From Piromyces finnis (lineage: Eukaryota > Neocallimastigomycota > Neocallimastigomycetes > Neocallimastigales > Neocallimastigaceae): 64,000 nt of DNA. Position 1 is the first letter of the stretch; every line of letters begins with the position of its first letter. A program made the translations under genes and the position numbers. Location: positions 62,001 through 126,000 of the forward strand of contig MCFH01000026.1 of the NCBI GenBank assembly GCA_002104945.1, given 5' to 3'. The notes beneath the pieces were generated by a model. It did not search any database, was not told where the DNA came from, and saw only the letters and a program-made list of their open reading frames with translations. This document shows positions 1 to 14,300 of this stretch, in pieces.

Positions 1-400
1 ATTTTTTAATAATAATTTTAATTAAAATTTTATTAATTTTTCAAATTCTTCTAATTATTAATTTTAATTATATATAAAAAAAAAGATACCAAAAAAAATT
101 GTTTTTTACTTTTTTTTTTTGATTCAAATTATTTCGGAGTTTGGTAGTTGTAATTATATGTAAAAGCGGATAATCTGTTAAAACGTTATATTATTACTGA
201 AATAAAATTATAATTTTTGTGTATATAATTTTATTACATACAAATTATTATTTTTAATTAAATTTTAATTAACTATAATATTTTTTTTATTTTAAATTCT
301 AAACTTTTATAAAAGAAGAGTTTTTTTTTTTTTATAATTTTGAAAAATAATATATAAAATAGTAAAAATAAAAATAGGAAAACTTTTATAATAGGCATTA
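1..400. other. AT-rich upstream region, no gene seen
   Basis: Nearly pure A/T sequence with homopolymer runs upstream of the WD40 gene. The short block at 125-185 is slightly less AT-rich, but I see no coding frame, RNA gene or clear promoter element in it. Confidence 0.5.
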
Positions 401-2704
401 ATGTTAGAAATGTCGAGTGCAATGAATGTTAATGATTCATTAAATGATATTGATGATGATGATATTAATAATGAAATTTACAATACAAATGAAAATAATA
501 AAGAACAAAGTATATATGTATATTAGACAAAGATATAAAATGAAATATAACGTATTAACGACGATATAATACTTAATAATAAAAATATTTTTAATGTATA
601 TATAGGAGAATCAAATGTACCATTAACTACAGGTAATCTTATTCCAAGATTTATAAGAAAGTAATATTTCTATTAATATTTTCTTTTTTTTTTTTTTTAA
701 ATTAAAATATAATAAAATAATATTAATATTTCTTTCCATATAACATTATTTTTGGAATATTAATACTAAGTTGATATATATATATAAATAATTTTTATAT
801 ATTTTATTTAAAATAAAGTGAACCTGCATCAGCATTAGCCATTGCTTTTTCACAAAATGATGAATTTATTGCAGTTGCATTAGCTAATAGTGTTATTAAG
901 GTAGTTGAAAAATCTTATTATAATAATATTACATATTGCAACATTTACATATGTATTAATTTATTATACATTAAAACTAATAAAATTATATATATATTTA
1001 TAATTTATAAATAAAAAAATAAAAAAGGTTTATGAATCTTCGACAGGGGCATTAGTTTCATCTCTTGGTTATCCAAAAACAAATAATGAAGGTTATAGTG
1101 TTCCATGTACATCATTATCATTTAGAAATGTTGATGGATCAGGGAAAAGAGCAAAAAATGTGTTAATTGCAGGATGTAAATAATTTTATTTAGTTACCCT
1201 ATAATATATATTAATATAATTTCAAAAGTATAATAAATTTAACCTTTAACAATTATTTTGTACAATACTATTATATTATATGATTTACTTTAAATTTCAT
1301 TGAAAATTATTATTAATTAATAATAATAAAAAAAAAAGATGCAAGTGGTGCAACTATTCATTGGCATGTTACTTCTGGTCAAGCACTTCAAATGAATATT
1401 GAACGAAACAATCAAATTCATTGCGTATCTTATAATAAACATGGAAGAATGTATTGTACTGCTGGAAGTGATTTTCATGTTAGAGTATATGATGCAACAA
1501 CAACTAATCTTCTTTATGATATGTTTGCAGGGTAAATTTAATAATATTTACAGTGCCATTATTAATTTAATAAAAATTAAATTGTTTCAACAAAAAATAA
1601 TTTAATGGATAAATTATATATATTTAATATAAATATGAAAATATATTTGTTTAATTACCTATATATGACAATGATTAAATGAATTTATAATTATAATTAT
1701 ATATATATATATTTATGGATGTAAAAATTATATATACAGTAAAGATGGATATACATCAGGACATTCAAATAAGATTTTTTCTGTAAAGTTTCATTCAAAA
1801 GATCCAAATATTTTATTATCTGGTGGATGGGATAATACTATTCAAGTAATTTATTATCTTTTATTTAATTTTTTTTTAATCGATCCTAACCCTAATATAA
1901 ATATGAATCTAGATTTGGGATTGTAGATTAAAATACTCAATAAGAAGTATATATGGTCCACATATTTGTGGTGATTCATTAGATATAAATAATGAAGGAG
2001 ATTGTATCATATCAGGATCTTACTCAAAAGAAACACCACTACAAGTTAATATTATAAATTTATTATTAAGTTTTTAAAAAAAATCTATTATGAGAAATGC
2101 TAAAATATATTTAATTATATAATATTGGTCATTATATGTATATTATTAAAAAAATAATAATAATAATTTTTATTAAAGTTTTGGGATTTCAAAACATGTA
2201 AACTTCGTGAAGAAATTATATGGGCATCATCATTTAAACGTCGTTCTTTATTATATTCAGCTCATTTTAGTCATGCTGATAATCCAAATTATTTTTATGC
2301 TGGTGGAAGTAATATAAATGAAGCAAGAGTATACAGTATAGAAACAAATAAGGTAAAATATATAATTTTCTCTTATAAGAGATGCTATTAAATATTTAAA
2401 TTTTTTTTTTTAAGAAAAAAAAAAAAAAAAAACTTATTTTGAATGATAACATTTTTTATTAATATATATATATATTTAAAAAAAAAAAAAAATAAATCAC
2501 TAGTGTCTTGGATCAGCTTATGGATTTGAAAAGCCAGTATATTGTTTAGCTATGTCAAAAAATGAAAAAATACTTGCTTTAGGAGATGGTGATAATCATT
2601 TCTATTATTATAGTATAGATCCCAGCCTATTAGAAGAAGAAAAAGAAGAATTGAGAAAAGTTAATGAAGCGGATACATTATCACACTATTTTGATAAAAA
2701 ATAA
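401..2704 (+). CDS. WD40-repeat protein, 9 exons, 399 aa
   Basis: Exons read as 401-509, 606-660, 819-900, 1028-1175, 1339-1531, 1740-1845, 1913-2044, 2179-2352 and 2504-2704. All introns are GT-AG and the phases close to 399 residues plus stop. The N-terminus (about 35 residues) is Asp/Asn-rich and acidic. The rest is a beta-propeller: typical blade endings include IKVYESSTG, the TIHWHVTSG segment, VRVYDA, NTIQIWDCR, LQFWDF and a final FYYYSID strand. WD40 propellers are protein-binding scaffolds with no catalysis of their own. I do not recognise the orthologue. The repeats without any other domain could belong to a cytoskeletal, flagellar or ubiquitin-ligase adaptor. The gene converges on the M1-like gene, with 336 bp between the stops. 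Start chosen at the first ATG of the open exon; a second in-frame ATG lies at 410. Confidence 0.85.
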
Positions 2705-3040
2705 ATATTTTTTATAGATCATTTTTATTTCTATTCTATTATTTCATAACACATTATATATAAAAAATTATTTTATTTATTTTTATTCAAATTACGTATT
2801 ATAAAATTATGGTAAATTAAAAAGTAATTATCCAATATACAATATACCAATATCAAAATATTACATTAGTCATATCTACTAATTTTAAATTATTTTTATT
2901 CAATAAATATTTGATTATTAATAATTTATTGGTTAATGATAATTTTTATTATAATTTTAAAGCTGTTTTAAAATCATTGTGTTACATATTTTTTTAAAAG
3001 ACCATTATATATAGTAATGAAAGAAAGAAAAAAAATATTA
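2705..3040. other. Convergent intergenic spacer
   Basis: Short AT-rich spacer between two converging genes; it must hold both 3' UTRs. No coding frame or structured RNA seen. Confidence 0.5.
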
Positions 3041-6000
3041 TTAGAAATTAGGTTCCAATAAGGAATAAATATGTTGAACCAATTCATTGACATTTTTGTT
3101 TTTCTTTAAGATTTTTTCTATTATCCAATAGCTAATAAAGTCAACTTCCTCATTTTCTTGTTTAGTTTCATTTGCAAGAAAGTTAATGAAAAAGTTTTCT
3201 ATTTTTTCTAAATCATTTTTATTATACAAGTTAGTTAATGTTAAATTTATAATTAAAGCAAGATTTATAGTATATCCTAAAGTTTCTACAAATAATTTGA
3301 AATTATTCATAAGCCATGTAATTAAACTATTATGAATTGTAATAATTTCACCAGGTTCTATGACTCTCTCAGATAACTGAATTAATACCCTCTTCATAAT
3401 ATATACTGAGTTTTTAAGTTCAACTTCATTATTTTGATTTTTAGCTAAAACTAATTTTTCCTTTAACTGATCAAGCATATCTAAAATATTCATAATTGAA
3501 AATTTCATAACAATTTTTTCAATAATTAGATTTATATGAAAATCATCAATTTGATCTTTATTTTCTTTCATAAAATTGGCAATATAATCTTTTTCAAGGT
3601 TTTCATTAATTTCAGATGTATAGGTGTTGATTCTCAACCATGTTTTATAAGGAATAAGATCTTTGTTTTCTTCATTATTTATGATATAATCCTTTGTATC
3701 CTTTATTATTCTGATAGTATTAAAACATATAATTATAGAAAAACATTATTTAAATATTATTTATATATTTGGATAATGGTTTCAGTTGTTTATAGATGCT
3801 ATAAAAATAATAGAATATCAAAATTACCTTATGTCACTTATTTTTAAGCACTCAATTAATATTGAACTATTTAATGAAAGATTATCACTTATATTTTTAC
3901 CTTTGACTTGATTATAAATATTATAGATAATATCATTTCTAAATGTTTTAATTTTTTCTATAAATGAAGTATGACTTCCATCTTCATAGATACTATAAAC
4001 CTTCAATATTTTATTTATCGTTTCTATTAATTCTAATGATAAACTAATATTTAAATTAATTTACATAAGTTATAGTATATATATACGTATAAATAAAAGT
4101 TAATGTTAATATTATATATATTATATGTTAAAAAAAAAAAAAAAAAAAGAAAACTTACGTGATATCTGAAGATTTACTTAATTGTTCAATAATTTTTAAA
4201 TGATTATTTATAATATCATTTTCATTTTCTTCAAAGGTTGCCCTAAGATCCCGACTTTTCAAAACAAAATATTTCATAAATAATTTATTATCATCCCAAA
4301 TTCTATATTTATCAATTAGTGAAAGACTATTATGATGACTTAATATATTACAAAGAATTTGATTTGGATAAATTATTCTATAGAAAGAAGAAGATTTTTC
4401 ATTTATAATATAAAAGAAACCTGTTTCTTTTTTATTATCTTTTTTAACTAAAGGAACATTAATTACTTGTTCAAATTTATTTAATAATTCAATATATGAA
4501 AATTTATTGATAATATTTCCAGTTTGAGTATCATACTCGTATAAATTTATAAATATTGGAATTCTTCTTGGTTCTCTAGAATATTGATTTTGATATTCAT
4601 AAAATTCATATTCTTCTTCTTTTGGGTAAATACTTGGTAATTGTTGTAAATGAATTGCTAATTTATTTTTTTTAATATTATATTCTTCATCTAAAATTTT
4701 TATTATTGGATAACCTTTAGCTTTCGATATCCAAAATTCAAAGATATTTGCCATTGTATATTTATCAAACTGGTTTATAAAGCATCTAAAAAATTCGCCT
4801 TCTTTAACAGATCTATTTTCATACCTTTTTATAAATTCTCTTAATGTATCTTTAATGTCATATAATTCTATTTCAATATCTTCATCCATATTCATTTCAA
4901 TATCTTCTTCTTCTTCTTCTTCTTCTGCATCTTCTTCATAAAAATATTCTATATTATTATATATGGTATACATATCTAAAAACATTTTTATTATTGAAAT
5001 TCCTGAAAAAACTTGGGATTCATCAATAATATTCTTTAAAAATGCATCATATTCCTTTCTTGGAGGTGATAGCAATTTCATTGAATCAAGCGCATGTATT
5101 ATATAATGTTTATAGAATTCATATTCCATATCATATTCAAAATTCATCTTTGATTCTTTCAAAGCAAGTAAGGCAATATTAGTAGCCAATGCTTCAAAAA
5201 ACCAATATTCAGTTAAATCGGATGGTGAAATCATATTTCTTATCCACTAAATAAAATAACAAATATTTTATTTTATAATATAATCAAGGGGGGAGGAATT
5301 AAATATTTATATTGTATTTTATATGATAAATAAAAAAGTTATAATAATATATGTAATAGTAAATATTTACACGTATTGTATTAATGACTTACAGTTTTAG
5401 CAATTTCTTGAGATAAACTGAAAATAAAAGTTGGATTATTAATTAAAATTGTATAATCAGTATTTTGATTTATGACTTTATTAAATTTTTCCTTATTGAA
5501 AATATGTAAACCCAAAGTTCCACTTCCCATGAAAATAGATGAATTTCTTTCGATTTCTCTTGTATATGTTTCATAATTTGGAAGAAGAAATATATCAATC
5601 TTTTTATTTATATATTCTTTTTTGATATATTGCTCCTGGAAGTATAATATTTGTTCAGTGATCAAAAGAATATTTTCATATTGCTTTAATTCAATTGGTT
5701 GAACAGAGTATAAACGAATAGGTAATTTTTCTGTTTTAAGGCATATTTCAGATAAACGTTCAATATAATTAAACTCACCAATAATAAGCTCTATATTCTT
5801 TTTAAAATAAATAATATATAAATTTTATTTTAAATATATAAATATAATAATATAATAATGAATTATTTTAATAGATTCTTATGCTTACAATTGTAGATAT
5901 TGGTATAGTTGTTTCAAATTCAATTGTTTTTAATTGTGTGTCATCATTGGATGTAATTGTTTTAATTTCGGAGTTAAATAGTGCATTCATTGAATTTGGA

Positions 6001-6287
6001 ATTTCCAAGGAAAGATTTACAGGAACCTTAAGACTTGGAAAATCCCAACAAGGAAATATCCTATATAAATAAAAAATAACAATTAAAAAAACAGGAACAT
6101 AATAATAATACATTAAATTTAAATAATTTGATTTATTATACATTTATTTTAATAATTGCTTATTTGTTTAAATACATTTCTATTTATAAATTATATTATT
6201 ATTATTACCTTCTAGAATTTGAATATAAACATTTTGTGTAATATATATTCCTATTGATATTTTCAATAAATATTTTATTTAGATTAA

Positions 6288-6322
<35 letters not shown>

Positions 6323-7084
6323 TATCAGAAATGTAATTTTGAAATTTGTTTTGGTAAAAAATTTATGTATTTTATTTACTTTTTTTCATTATTTGGTGTT
6401 ATATAACTATCTTTAACAAATCCGACGGTTTCTTCGTATTTATCATGAAATTCATTATTAATAAAACCTGTATACTCTAATATTAATATTGGTTTTTGAT
6501 TTTTATAAAAATGCTCATTAAATTCTAATGATATGGTTTCAAAAAAGTCATCATTTATAACATTGGAGGGTTTTATTCTTTTGTATATAATATTAATTGT
6601 TATATAAAATTAGGATTATATTAATAATTATATTTATAATTATATTAAAAATAATATATGTCAAGAATAAAATATATGTAAGAATACAAACTCTTGAGAA
6701 TCATCTTGTATTAATACTTTAACATTTGTAATTTGCAAGTTGGCAGAATGAAATTTTATTACATTTGTTTCATTCAAAACTATTAATCTATTGACAAATG
6801 AATAAATTTATTAATAAGTTTGTTTTTTTTTTTTTTTTTTTCTTTTCTTTCTCTTTCTCTTTCACATTTTTAAAAATTTTATACTATTATTTATAAACTA
6901 TTTTTAATATTTACGGAATTTCAATTCTTCCAAAGAAGACATTTCTATCAAAATTTGGTTTTATAACCAATTGATATAACGTTGGTAATATACTTTTTTC
7001 AGAAATATCATATAAAGACTGATAATTAATTTTTTTTTGTGGAACTAGAATATTTTTAATTTTATATTTATTAGCAGTTGTCAT
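3041..7084 (-). CDS. M1-family aminopeptidase-like protein, zinc site lost, 9 exons, 1018 aa
   Basis: Exons on the minus strand: 7084-6915, 6787-6692, 6577-6380, 6250-6209, 6060-5889, 5797-5393, 5246-4159, 4043-3828, 3710-3041. Phases close to 1018 residues. The M1 N-domain is recognisable: LPTLYQLVIKPNF, LEYTGFI, then RRIFPCWDFPSLKVP, equivalent to the family's RR-FPC-DEP motif. A region equivalent to GEFEYLE reads GEFNYIE. The catalytic elements are degenerate. The GAMEN exopeptidase motif is GSGTL (residues 317-321). The HExxH-x18-E zinc site reads QEIAK (356-360) with the Glu retained at 379, exactly 18 residues on. The long C-terminal half (ERAP1-C-like position) is present, and the protein has normal M1 length. 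I infer a folded but non-catalytic M1 paralogue, perhaps a binding protein. An acidic EDAEEEEEEED stretch interrupts the middle. No signal peptide or membrane anchor is evident. Confidence 0.85.
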
Positions 7085-7287
7085 TTTTGTTTTATTTTAT
7101 TTATATTTATTTAATAAATCGAAAATAAAATAAAAAAGATAAAACTTTTATATAATTAATTTGTGTATCAACATCAAATTTTTCATAAATATTTAATAAA
7201 TCTTAGTGTAACCATCATAAACAAAAATACATCAAAAATATAAAAAAAATAAAACATATATATATATAAATTAATAATACATATTAA

Positions 7288-7344
<57 letters not shown>

Positions 7345-7539
7345 TTTATTAAAATATTTATCTTTATACATATATATTTTTTAAAAGTATATATATTAAT
7401 AAAAAATAATCATTAATTCTTATTGTTTAAATGGTATATATATTATCATTTTAGTAACTTTGGAGAATCGTTCTTTATAATATAAATGTCTATGTTCTAT
7501 TTCTATTATTAAATTAAAATATATAAGCTCATTATTAGC
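7085..7539. other. Spacer with (ATT)n microsatellite
   Basis: Spacer between two minus-strand genes. It contains an (ATT)n run at about 7289-7344 (roughly 18 units). The short Asn-run open frame through it is a product of the repeat. The 5' region of the M1-like gene and the 3' UTR of the GTPase gene must lie here. Confidence 0.55.
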
Positions 7540-8349
7540 TTATTCATTATCATTATTCTTATTCTTATCCTTTGAATTATTAGAATCATTATTATTGTTA
7601 TTATCCTTCTTTTTATCATCATTCTTCTTTTGTATAACTTGTGAAGTCTTTATACAAATAATATTATTATCATATGTTATAAGATCATCTTCACCAAGCT
7701 TCAGTTTCAATATATATAGAGGCAATGTTAATTAGTTTATACTCATTTTATATAGAATACATATTTAAAATTTATTATTATATAATTTCATTATTTTCCC
7801 CTTTTTTAACTTACTCTTATATTTCCTATAGTTTCAGCATATTGATAATATTTATCTAATTCAGGATGAATAATTCTGGCAAATTCACGAACTGTTGTAC
7901 CTCCTGGTACTAACAAACAATCACTAAATACAGCCTTAGTACCACTATAAAAATTTATTTAGAATATTAATATTATTATATTTTTATAATAATAATAAAA
8001 TTGTTGTTGTTTAGTATAATCATAGAATCACTATACATACAATCTACCCGATGAGAAGTTGTTAACATTTTTAACTGGGAAGACTGGAATAACATTAAGA
8101 CACTTGACAGCTTTTCTAATACATTCGACAACACCAGTATTACCATATCTGAATAAAACCATATCTTGAACCTTTTCTAAACGGCTAATTTAAAAAGTAA
8201 TAATATAATTGAAATCACATTAATATAGTTAATTATAATAATAATAATTATTATTATAATGGTATTATTTATATTGTAATAAAAAAAGTACAAACTTTCT
8301 TGTTTTATCATCGAGAGTTTTTAACTTTTCTTCTGGTGATGGGTCAACC

Positions 8350-8418
<69 letters not shown>

Positions 8419-9971
8419 ATTTTTTATAATCAAATTACTTGATCTTCAGCTAAATCAAAGAATTCGGTTCCTTCATAATATTTAATGAACTTTTGTTTAT
8501 CTAATTTACGTAAGAAACATTCAGCTAATGCACTAGTCAATACAACTCTTTCCTTTTGTTTATATATATAAATAATAATTTTAATATTTCAATAATGAAT
8601 CTATTTAAAAAAATTATATATATATATTATATAATAAAAAGTTTCTTTTTTTTATTTTATTTTACCTCACCATATTTTCTACAAATCTTTTCAATATTTT
8701 TTCCTGATTCTGGTAAATCAATCTTATTTAATGCCTTTATATATTGATAAAATAATAAATAATTTGTTTGAATAATTTAAAAAAAAAATTTTTTTTTTTA
8801 AGTACAAAGAAAATATTTAAATGATGTTTAATATACTTACAACAATTGTTGGGAAACGTTCATCTAAGAAAGCTTCAACAACTTTATGTAAGGTTTCGTC
8901 ATCCCAATTTTCTAATGGTTCTTTTAATCCTAATTTATCCATAAATCTTCCTACTAATTTAGCATTTGTACCGTAACCACAAAGTTGGTTGGTTAAAGTT
9001 TCAACAGCATTACATTCTTTAAAAAATTTTTTTTAAAGAATTAGTTTCATTTCTAATTCCATTTTTATTTATATATTATATTTGTAGACATACTTAAAGC
9101 TTTGTGTCTTCTAACAATACCAACCCATTTCTTCTTTAAATTATTGTATACCCAACTATAATATTATATGGTTAATTAGTTAAACTACATTTAGATTTAT
9201 ATATATTATTAATAAATATAATATGTTTTGTTTAATAAATAATTACTTGTGAATTTCTGAATGAAGCCAATCAATATCATTAATTGGATCGTATCCAGTT
9301 GTTACTTTTCCATTTTGGTCAGTTGTACCAGAGACATCAACAACATGAATTAATACATCAGCACCTCTTAAATCATCTAAAAATTGATTTCCGAGACCCT
9401 TTATGATAATATTTTATATATATTAATCGATAAATAATTCCCAATAAACCATTAAATTTTTGGTATAAATTTAAATAATATTAATTACTTCTCCTTCAGA
9501 AGCACCTGGAACTAAACCAGCAACATCTAACATTTCAATTGGTAAAAATCTTGCACCATCGACACATTTTCCTTAAAATTTTAATATTTAATAATTTTTG
9601 AAATTCAAAATTACATTTCTTTAATTTTTTTTTTTTAAAAAAAAAAAAAATCTTTTAAATAATATTATATATACCATATTTTGGTTGACAAAATTCTTCT
9701 TTATGGTATTTTTTACATGGACAATCAATTTGGTAATAAGTAATACCATGATTTGGTTTAATTGTAGTGAAAGGATAATTACCAACTTTAGCTACAGCAT
9801 CGGTAGCTTTATAAAAATGATTATTGAAATTTCATTAATTAAATATAGATGCATTATTCAATATTGATAATATAAATTTCTTTTTCATATATATATACCA
9901 GAATTTAAAAATGAAGATTTTCCGGCAGATGGTTTTCCTACTACACCAATAACAAAATTTCCAACACCCAT
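7540..9971 (-). CDS. Obg/YchF-related GTPase of the Ygr210c type with TGS-like C-terminus, 12 exons, 448 aa
   Basis: Exons: 9971-9899, 9806-9675, 9571-9489, 9398-9247, 9155-9094, 9016-8841, 8734-8666, 8552-8439, 8348-8296, 8184-8041, 7944-7815, 7698-7540. GTPase motifs in order: G1 GKPSAGKS (12-19), switch region NYPFTTI, G3 DVAGLV from residue 84, and G4 NKID (229-232). Between G2 and G3 lies a Cys cluster (DCPCKK ... EFCQP ... GKCVDG) typical of the archaeal/eukaryotic YchF-like branch to which yeast Ygr210c belongs. The C-terminal part, with [18 protein letters not shown], is the TGS-like domain. Members of this branch are thought to act in translation, but their cellular role is poorly defined. 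The last about 35 residues are a lysine/asparagine/aspartate-rich tail that looks like a lineage addition. Eight of the eleven introns use AAG rather than YAG acceptors. Confidence 0.86.
8352..8415. repeat. (ATT)n microsatellite in GTPase intron 8
   Basis: About 21 ATT units fill most of the intron between exons ending at 8439 and starting at 8348. They are removed by splicing in the model. Confidence 0.9.
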
Positions 9972-11190
9972 AATTTAACTAATCTTTAAAAAATTAATGA
10001 AAGATAATATAATTAATTTTAAATTTTGGATTAAAAATATATTTTTAAAATATCTTGATTTTTAAATTATTTTTTTATAATATATATTTGCATATACAAA
10101 TATATCTGTGAGTAATACAAAATTAATAATTAAAAAATAGAATTATTATTATTATTTATAATTATAATTATTATTATTATTAAAATTATCATTTATACAT
10201 GATTTTTGGATTACTAATTTATTTTTTTTTTTATTTTTTAAATGAATTTATTTATTTATTTATTTATTCGTTGTATAACAATTTAATATTAATAAAAAAA
10301 ATACCTTATACTAATGTTATTTTTATAATGAAAAGATTTTAATGTTTTATTGTAATTTACAAATAAATTTATATAAAAAAAACAATTAAAAAAAAAAAAA
10401 AAAATTCAAATAATTATCGAGTAAATAATCCAATAAATTTAAAATATATTGATTTAACTTTGTTATAAAAATTTTAATAAAAAATGAAGGATCAAATATT
10501 CTATTTAATTATTTAATCATCAATAATAATATAAATCAAAAAATATTGAATATAAATAATACCTTTTTTTTTTAATTATTGTAGATCATACTTCTCAAAC
10601 TGATTTCTTACTAAATTATAAAAGTTTTCAGAATTATACTAGTTTTTTCTTTTTTAGGTAATTGATTTTGTTTCCTCAGTATTAATGACCTAAAATCCAA
10701 TCCATATATTTATGATTACTTGTAACTGTACAATATTTCACATTTCCTCTCTATGTATCAGCTAATCATCATTCCATAATAGAGAACCCAAAATAAATAT
10801 AATTATTATATTTATATGTTAATAAGTTTTTGGTTAATTTCTATTTTTTATAATTTATTATATAATTATATTTAATTTATATAAAATTATAATATTTATT
10901 ATAATTTTATAGTATGTTCGCTTGTTTTGTTATAATTAAAATATGATAGAATTAATATTATTATTTTAAAAAATATTACATTTCTTATTATCATCTTATA
11001 TAACCCCTGTATGATTGTATTTATAACCATATACAACGATTATTTGCATTCATAATAAATATACAACCTTCTTATACATCATATAAATATCTTCAAACTA
11101 AGCTACTGAAAATACAATTATAACCCAATCTTTATCCAAATCAATATTCAATTACAAATTTTATATCACATAATTATTATAATAAAATCT

Positions 11191-11349
11191 ATTTGGTCAA
11201 TTGTAATAATAGCAATATAAATCAAAGTAATAATACCATATTTGAATAATTAATATTAATATATTTGGTCAATTGTAATAATAGCATAAAACAAATTTGT
11301 AATATAAATCAAAGTAATAATACACCATATTTAAATAATTAATATTAAT
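11191..11349. repeat. Two-copy imperfect tandem repeat, about 72-87 bp unit
   Basis: The segment beginning ATTTGGTCAATTGTAATAAT at 11191 recurs at 11263 and continues in parallel through ATAAATCAAAGTAATAATA and TAATTAATATTAAT. The second copy has a short insertion (AAAACAAATTTGTA region). It lies in non-coding DNA; origin unknown. Confidence 0.85.
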
Positions 11350-14300
11350 AAATAATTATCTATTTTCATTATTTATATTATTTATAGGTACATTGTTATA
11401 CGAATCAGTTAAAAATTCATTCATTATAAATAATTAGAATAAAAATCATCACGTGTATATATAAATAAGGATAACACGAGTTATTCATATTTTTATGATT
11501 TATGTAATTTTTTCTATGTTAAATATAGCAATATAGTAATTTTTAATTACTAATATTAATATTACTTTTTATAAATTTAATGTTATTATTAGAAACTTAT
11601 AAATATTGCCTTATTGATACACTCTATTTTATAGAGTATATTTTATTGTTTATATAATGTTTTATAGAGCATGGTATTTTATAAACAATAATCAAGATTA
11701 AATAGCACACTTTAAATTAATGATAGACTTAACAAAAACGATTAATAGATATTTAAACAATATTAATTACATTTTTATATTTTATTAAAATTTATATTTA
11801 AAAGTACATTTTAGTCAATGAAAAAAGATTATCAATAAGATTTACTACTTAAAAATAGAAAGTAATATTCAGCCACAAAATATATATTATACTAATTTTG
11901 TTACAATATAACAAGCCATGTTATAACTTTAATTAATTTAATATAAAAGTAGGCAATAAATATTAATTGAAATTTTAATACTTATGTATGAACTTAATTA
12001 TTAGTAATTAGATTGACTACTTTAAATCTACTAATTAAAAATTAATTTAATTTTTTATATTAAATATTAAATTAATTAATATATATATTAAATATTAAGG
12101 TATTAATTAATTAAGTTTTTAATACATTTTTTTAAAAAATTATATTAAATTAGTTTTAATTATTTTTAAAAAGAAAACTTATTAAAAATATTTTTTTATA
12201 CTATTAATTGTAAAGATTCTAGGTAATTTTTTTTAATAAAAAAAAAAAAAGAATTAATAATATATTAGTATAATTTTATATTAAACCATAATTTTATGTC
12301 TTATTACATATTATGATATAATATTTTTAATCTATTTTAGTTATTGAATTAGACCTCTTAATATTATATATTTATTTAATGCTTCATCTTTCCATTTATT
12401 TTAAATATTAAATAAAGTAAATTATACAATTATATCAAGTTTTTATGTTAAAATTTTAATAAATTTTATTAAATCTACTAAACTTTATGTAACCTTTTTT
12501 TTTTTATTGTTCCTTTTTTGTAGAATTATTTATATCTAATTACTTGGCTTTCAAATAGGATATTCATTAGCACTTAATATATAGAGCATATATTAAAATA
12601 ATTTATTCATTTAAATTTTATTTGATATTTTTTTATCTTTATCCTTATTATTACTATATAATATCACCCTTTTAATAGGATATTGTTAAAGGTACATAAA
12701 ATTAAAGGATGAATAAGCATAATAATTTTCATCAATCGTCATTTTCTTTCATTTTGAAATCATTATGAATAATATGAAGTATTATTCATAATATTTTCAA
12801 CCAAAGGTCCATTTGAAACATACTTTAAATATTATTTAATTCTTGACATTAAAAAAATAAAATATCCTTAAATATTCCTTTCATCTCTTTTGGTATTAGA
12901 AAAAGTTAAAGATACAAACTTTTTAATAATTATTAATTAAAAAAACATATTGTTTTTTTAATTCATCATGTTGTTCATTATTTAATATATTCAAGTTTGA
13001 GATTGTACCTCAAATATTATTATTAATTTTTTATAAAAGATGAATTTATCCTTTTATTACTCAATAATAATTATTTTGTCCTACATTTCACTAATATTAA
13101 TATAGTTGTATCTTTATTAATTATTAAGGTTTAATAGTAGTAAAAATAAAGAAATATTAATATCAAAATATGTTTAATAATTATTGGTATATTTTATTAT
13201 ACATTCATCATAATTCATTATCTAAAACAATTAATGAATATTTTAATTGAATAATTTCTTTGATATAAATAATATATTATAACAATATAATTAATATATA
13301 TAACATTATATTTGAAATTTTCTCTTAAATAAACATGAAAAGTGTAAACTATAAATCTTTTATAAATTTTTATTCCTAAAATCTATTATTATTTGTGGCG
13401 TATATTTACATTTATGTATATATGTAAGTATTATTTTATTGGAATTATTGATATTATTAATAGGTTTTAAATTAAATTTTAGAATAAAATGTATTAATGT
13501 TTTAAATATATAAAAATATAAAAAAAAAAAAACGATATTAAATTATTATTCAAAAATATAATGATGAATTAATATTTATCTTAGATTTTAGCTATGAAAT
13601 TTTCAAAAAAAAAAATGCAGAAAAAGGCCAAAATCTTGTTAAAATCTAGGAAAAGTATTAATAATTCATTGAACCTGAAATTATAATCAATTACTTCAAC
13701 CTATTGATTTTTACATTCTTTATAAATTTTTATAGAATGAGTGTTATTAAAAATAATATATTTTTATTTTGACAATAACATTTCATATTAAAGTTTAATA
13801 ATATTAAAAAAAGTTCACCAATTATAGAAAAATTTTATTGCCTATCTATGGGCTAACTTGGTTTAATGAATATCATAAAAAACTTCATTGAATGTATATT
13901 TTTATTATAAAAAATACCTTTTGTTCTTTGATAAAGTATAATTCCTATTATTTTTATTCTTTATACCAAAATAGACAATCCTACAATGAATTTTGAGTCA
14001 TAATAATAAATATTTTTATAAATTTTTAAGTTTAATGTTTATATTAAAATTAATATATAATAATAATATTAATATTTAAAAAAGATTAAGATTGTTTCCC
14101 CCTTAACAATATTTTAATAATTTATTTTTTTAACTATTATGTAAAAATTGACATTTTTAGATATATTAATTTTTATAAAGATTAATTTTTTTTTTAAGGA
14201 ATTATTATATATTTTGATTTTAAAAAATAGTATTATTATTAAGAGTTGTTTAATTTAGGTTTATAATTATGTCAACTTTATTAATATATTTTATGATAAA

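Noticed and set aside
4155-5665. Active aminopeptidase N call for the M1-like gene
   Set aside because: Both histidine zinc ligands and the GAMEN motif are replaced, so a functional peptidase label would mislead.
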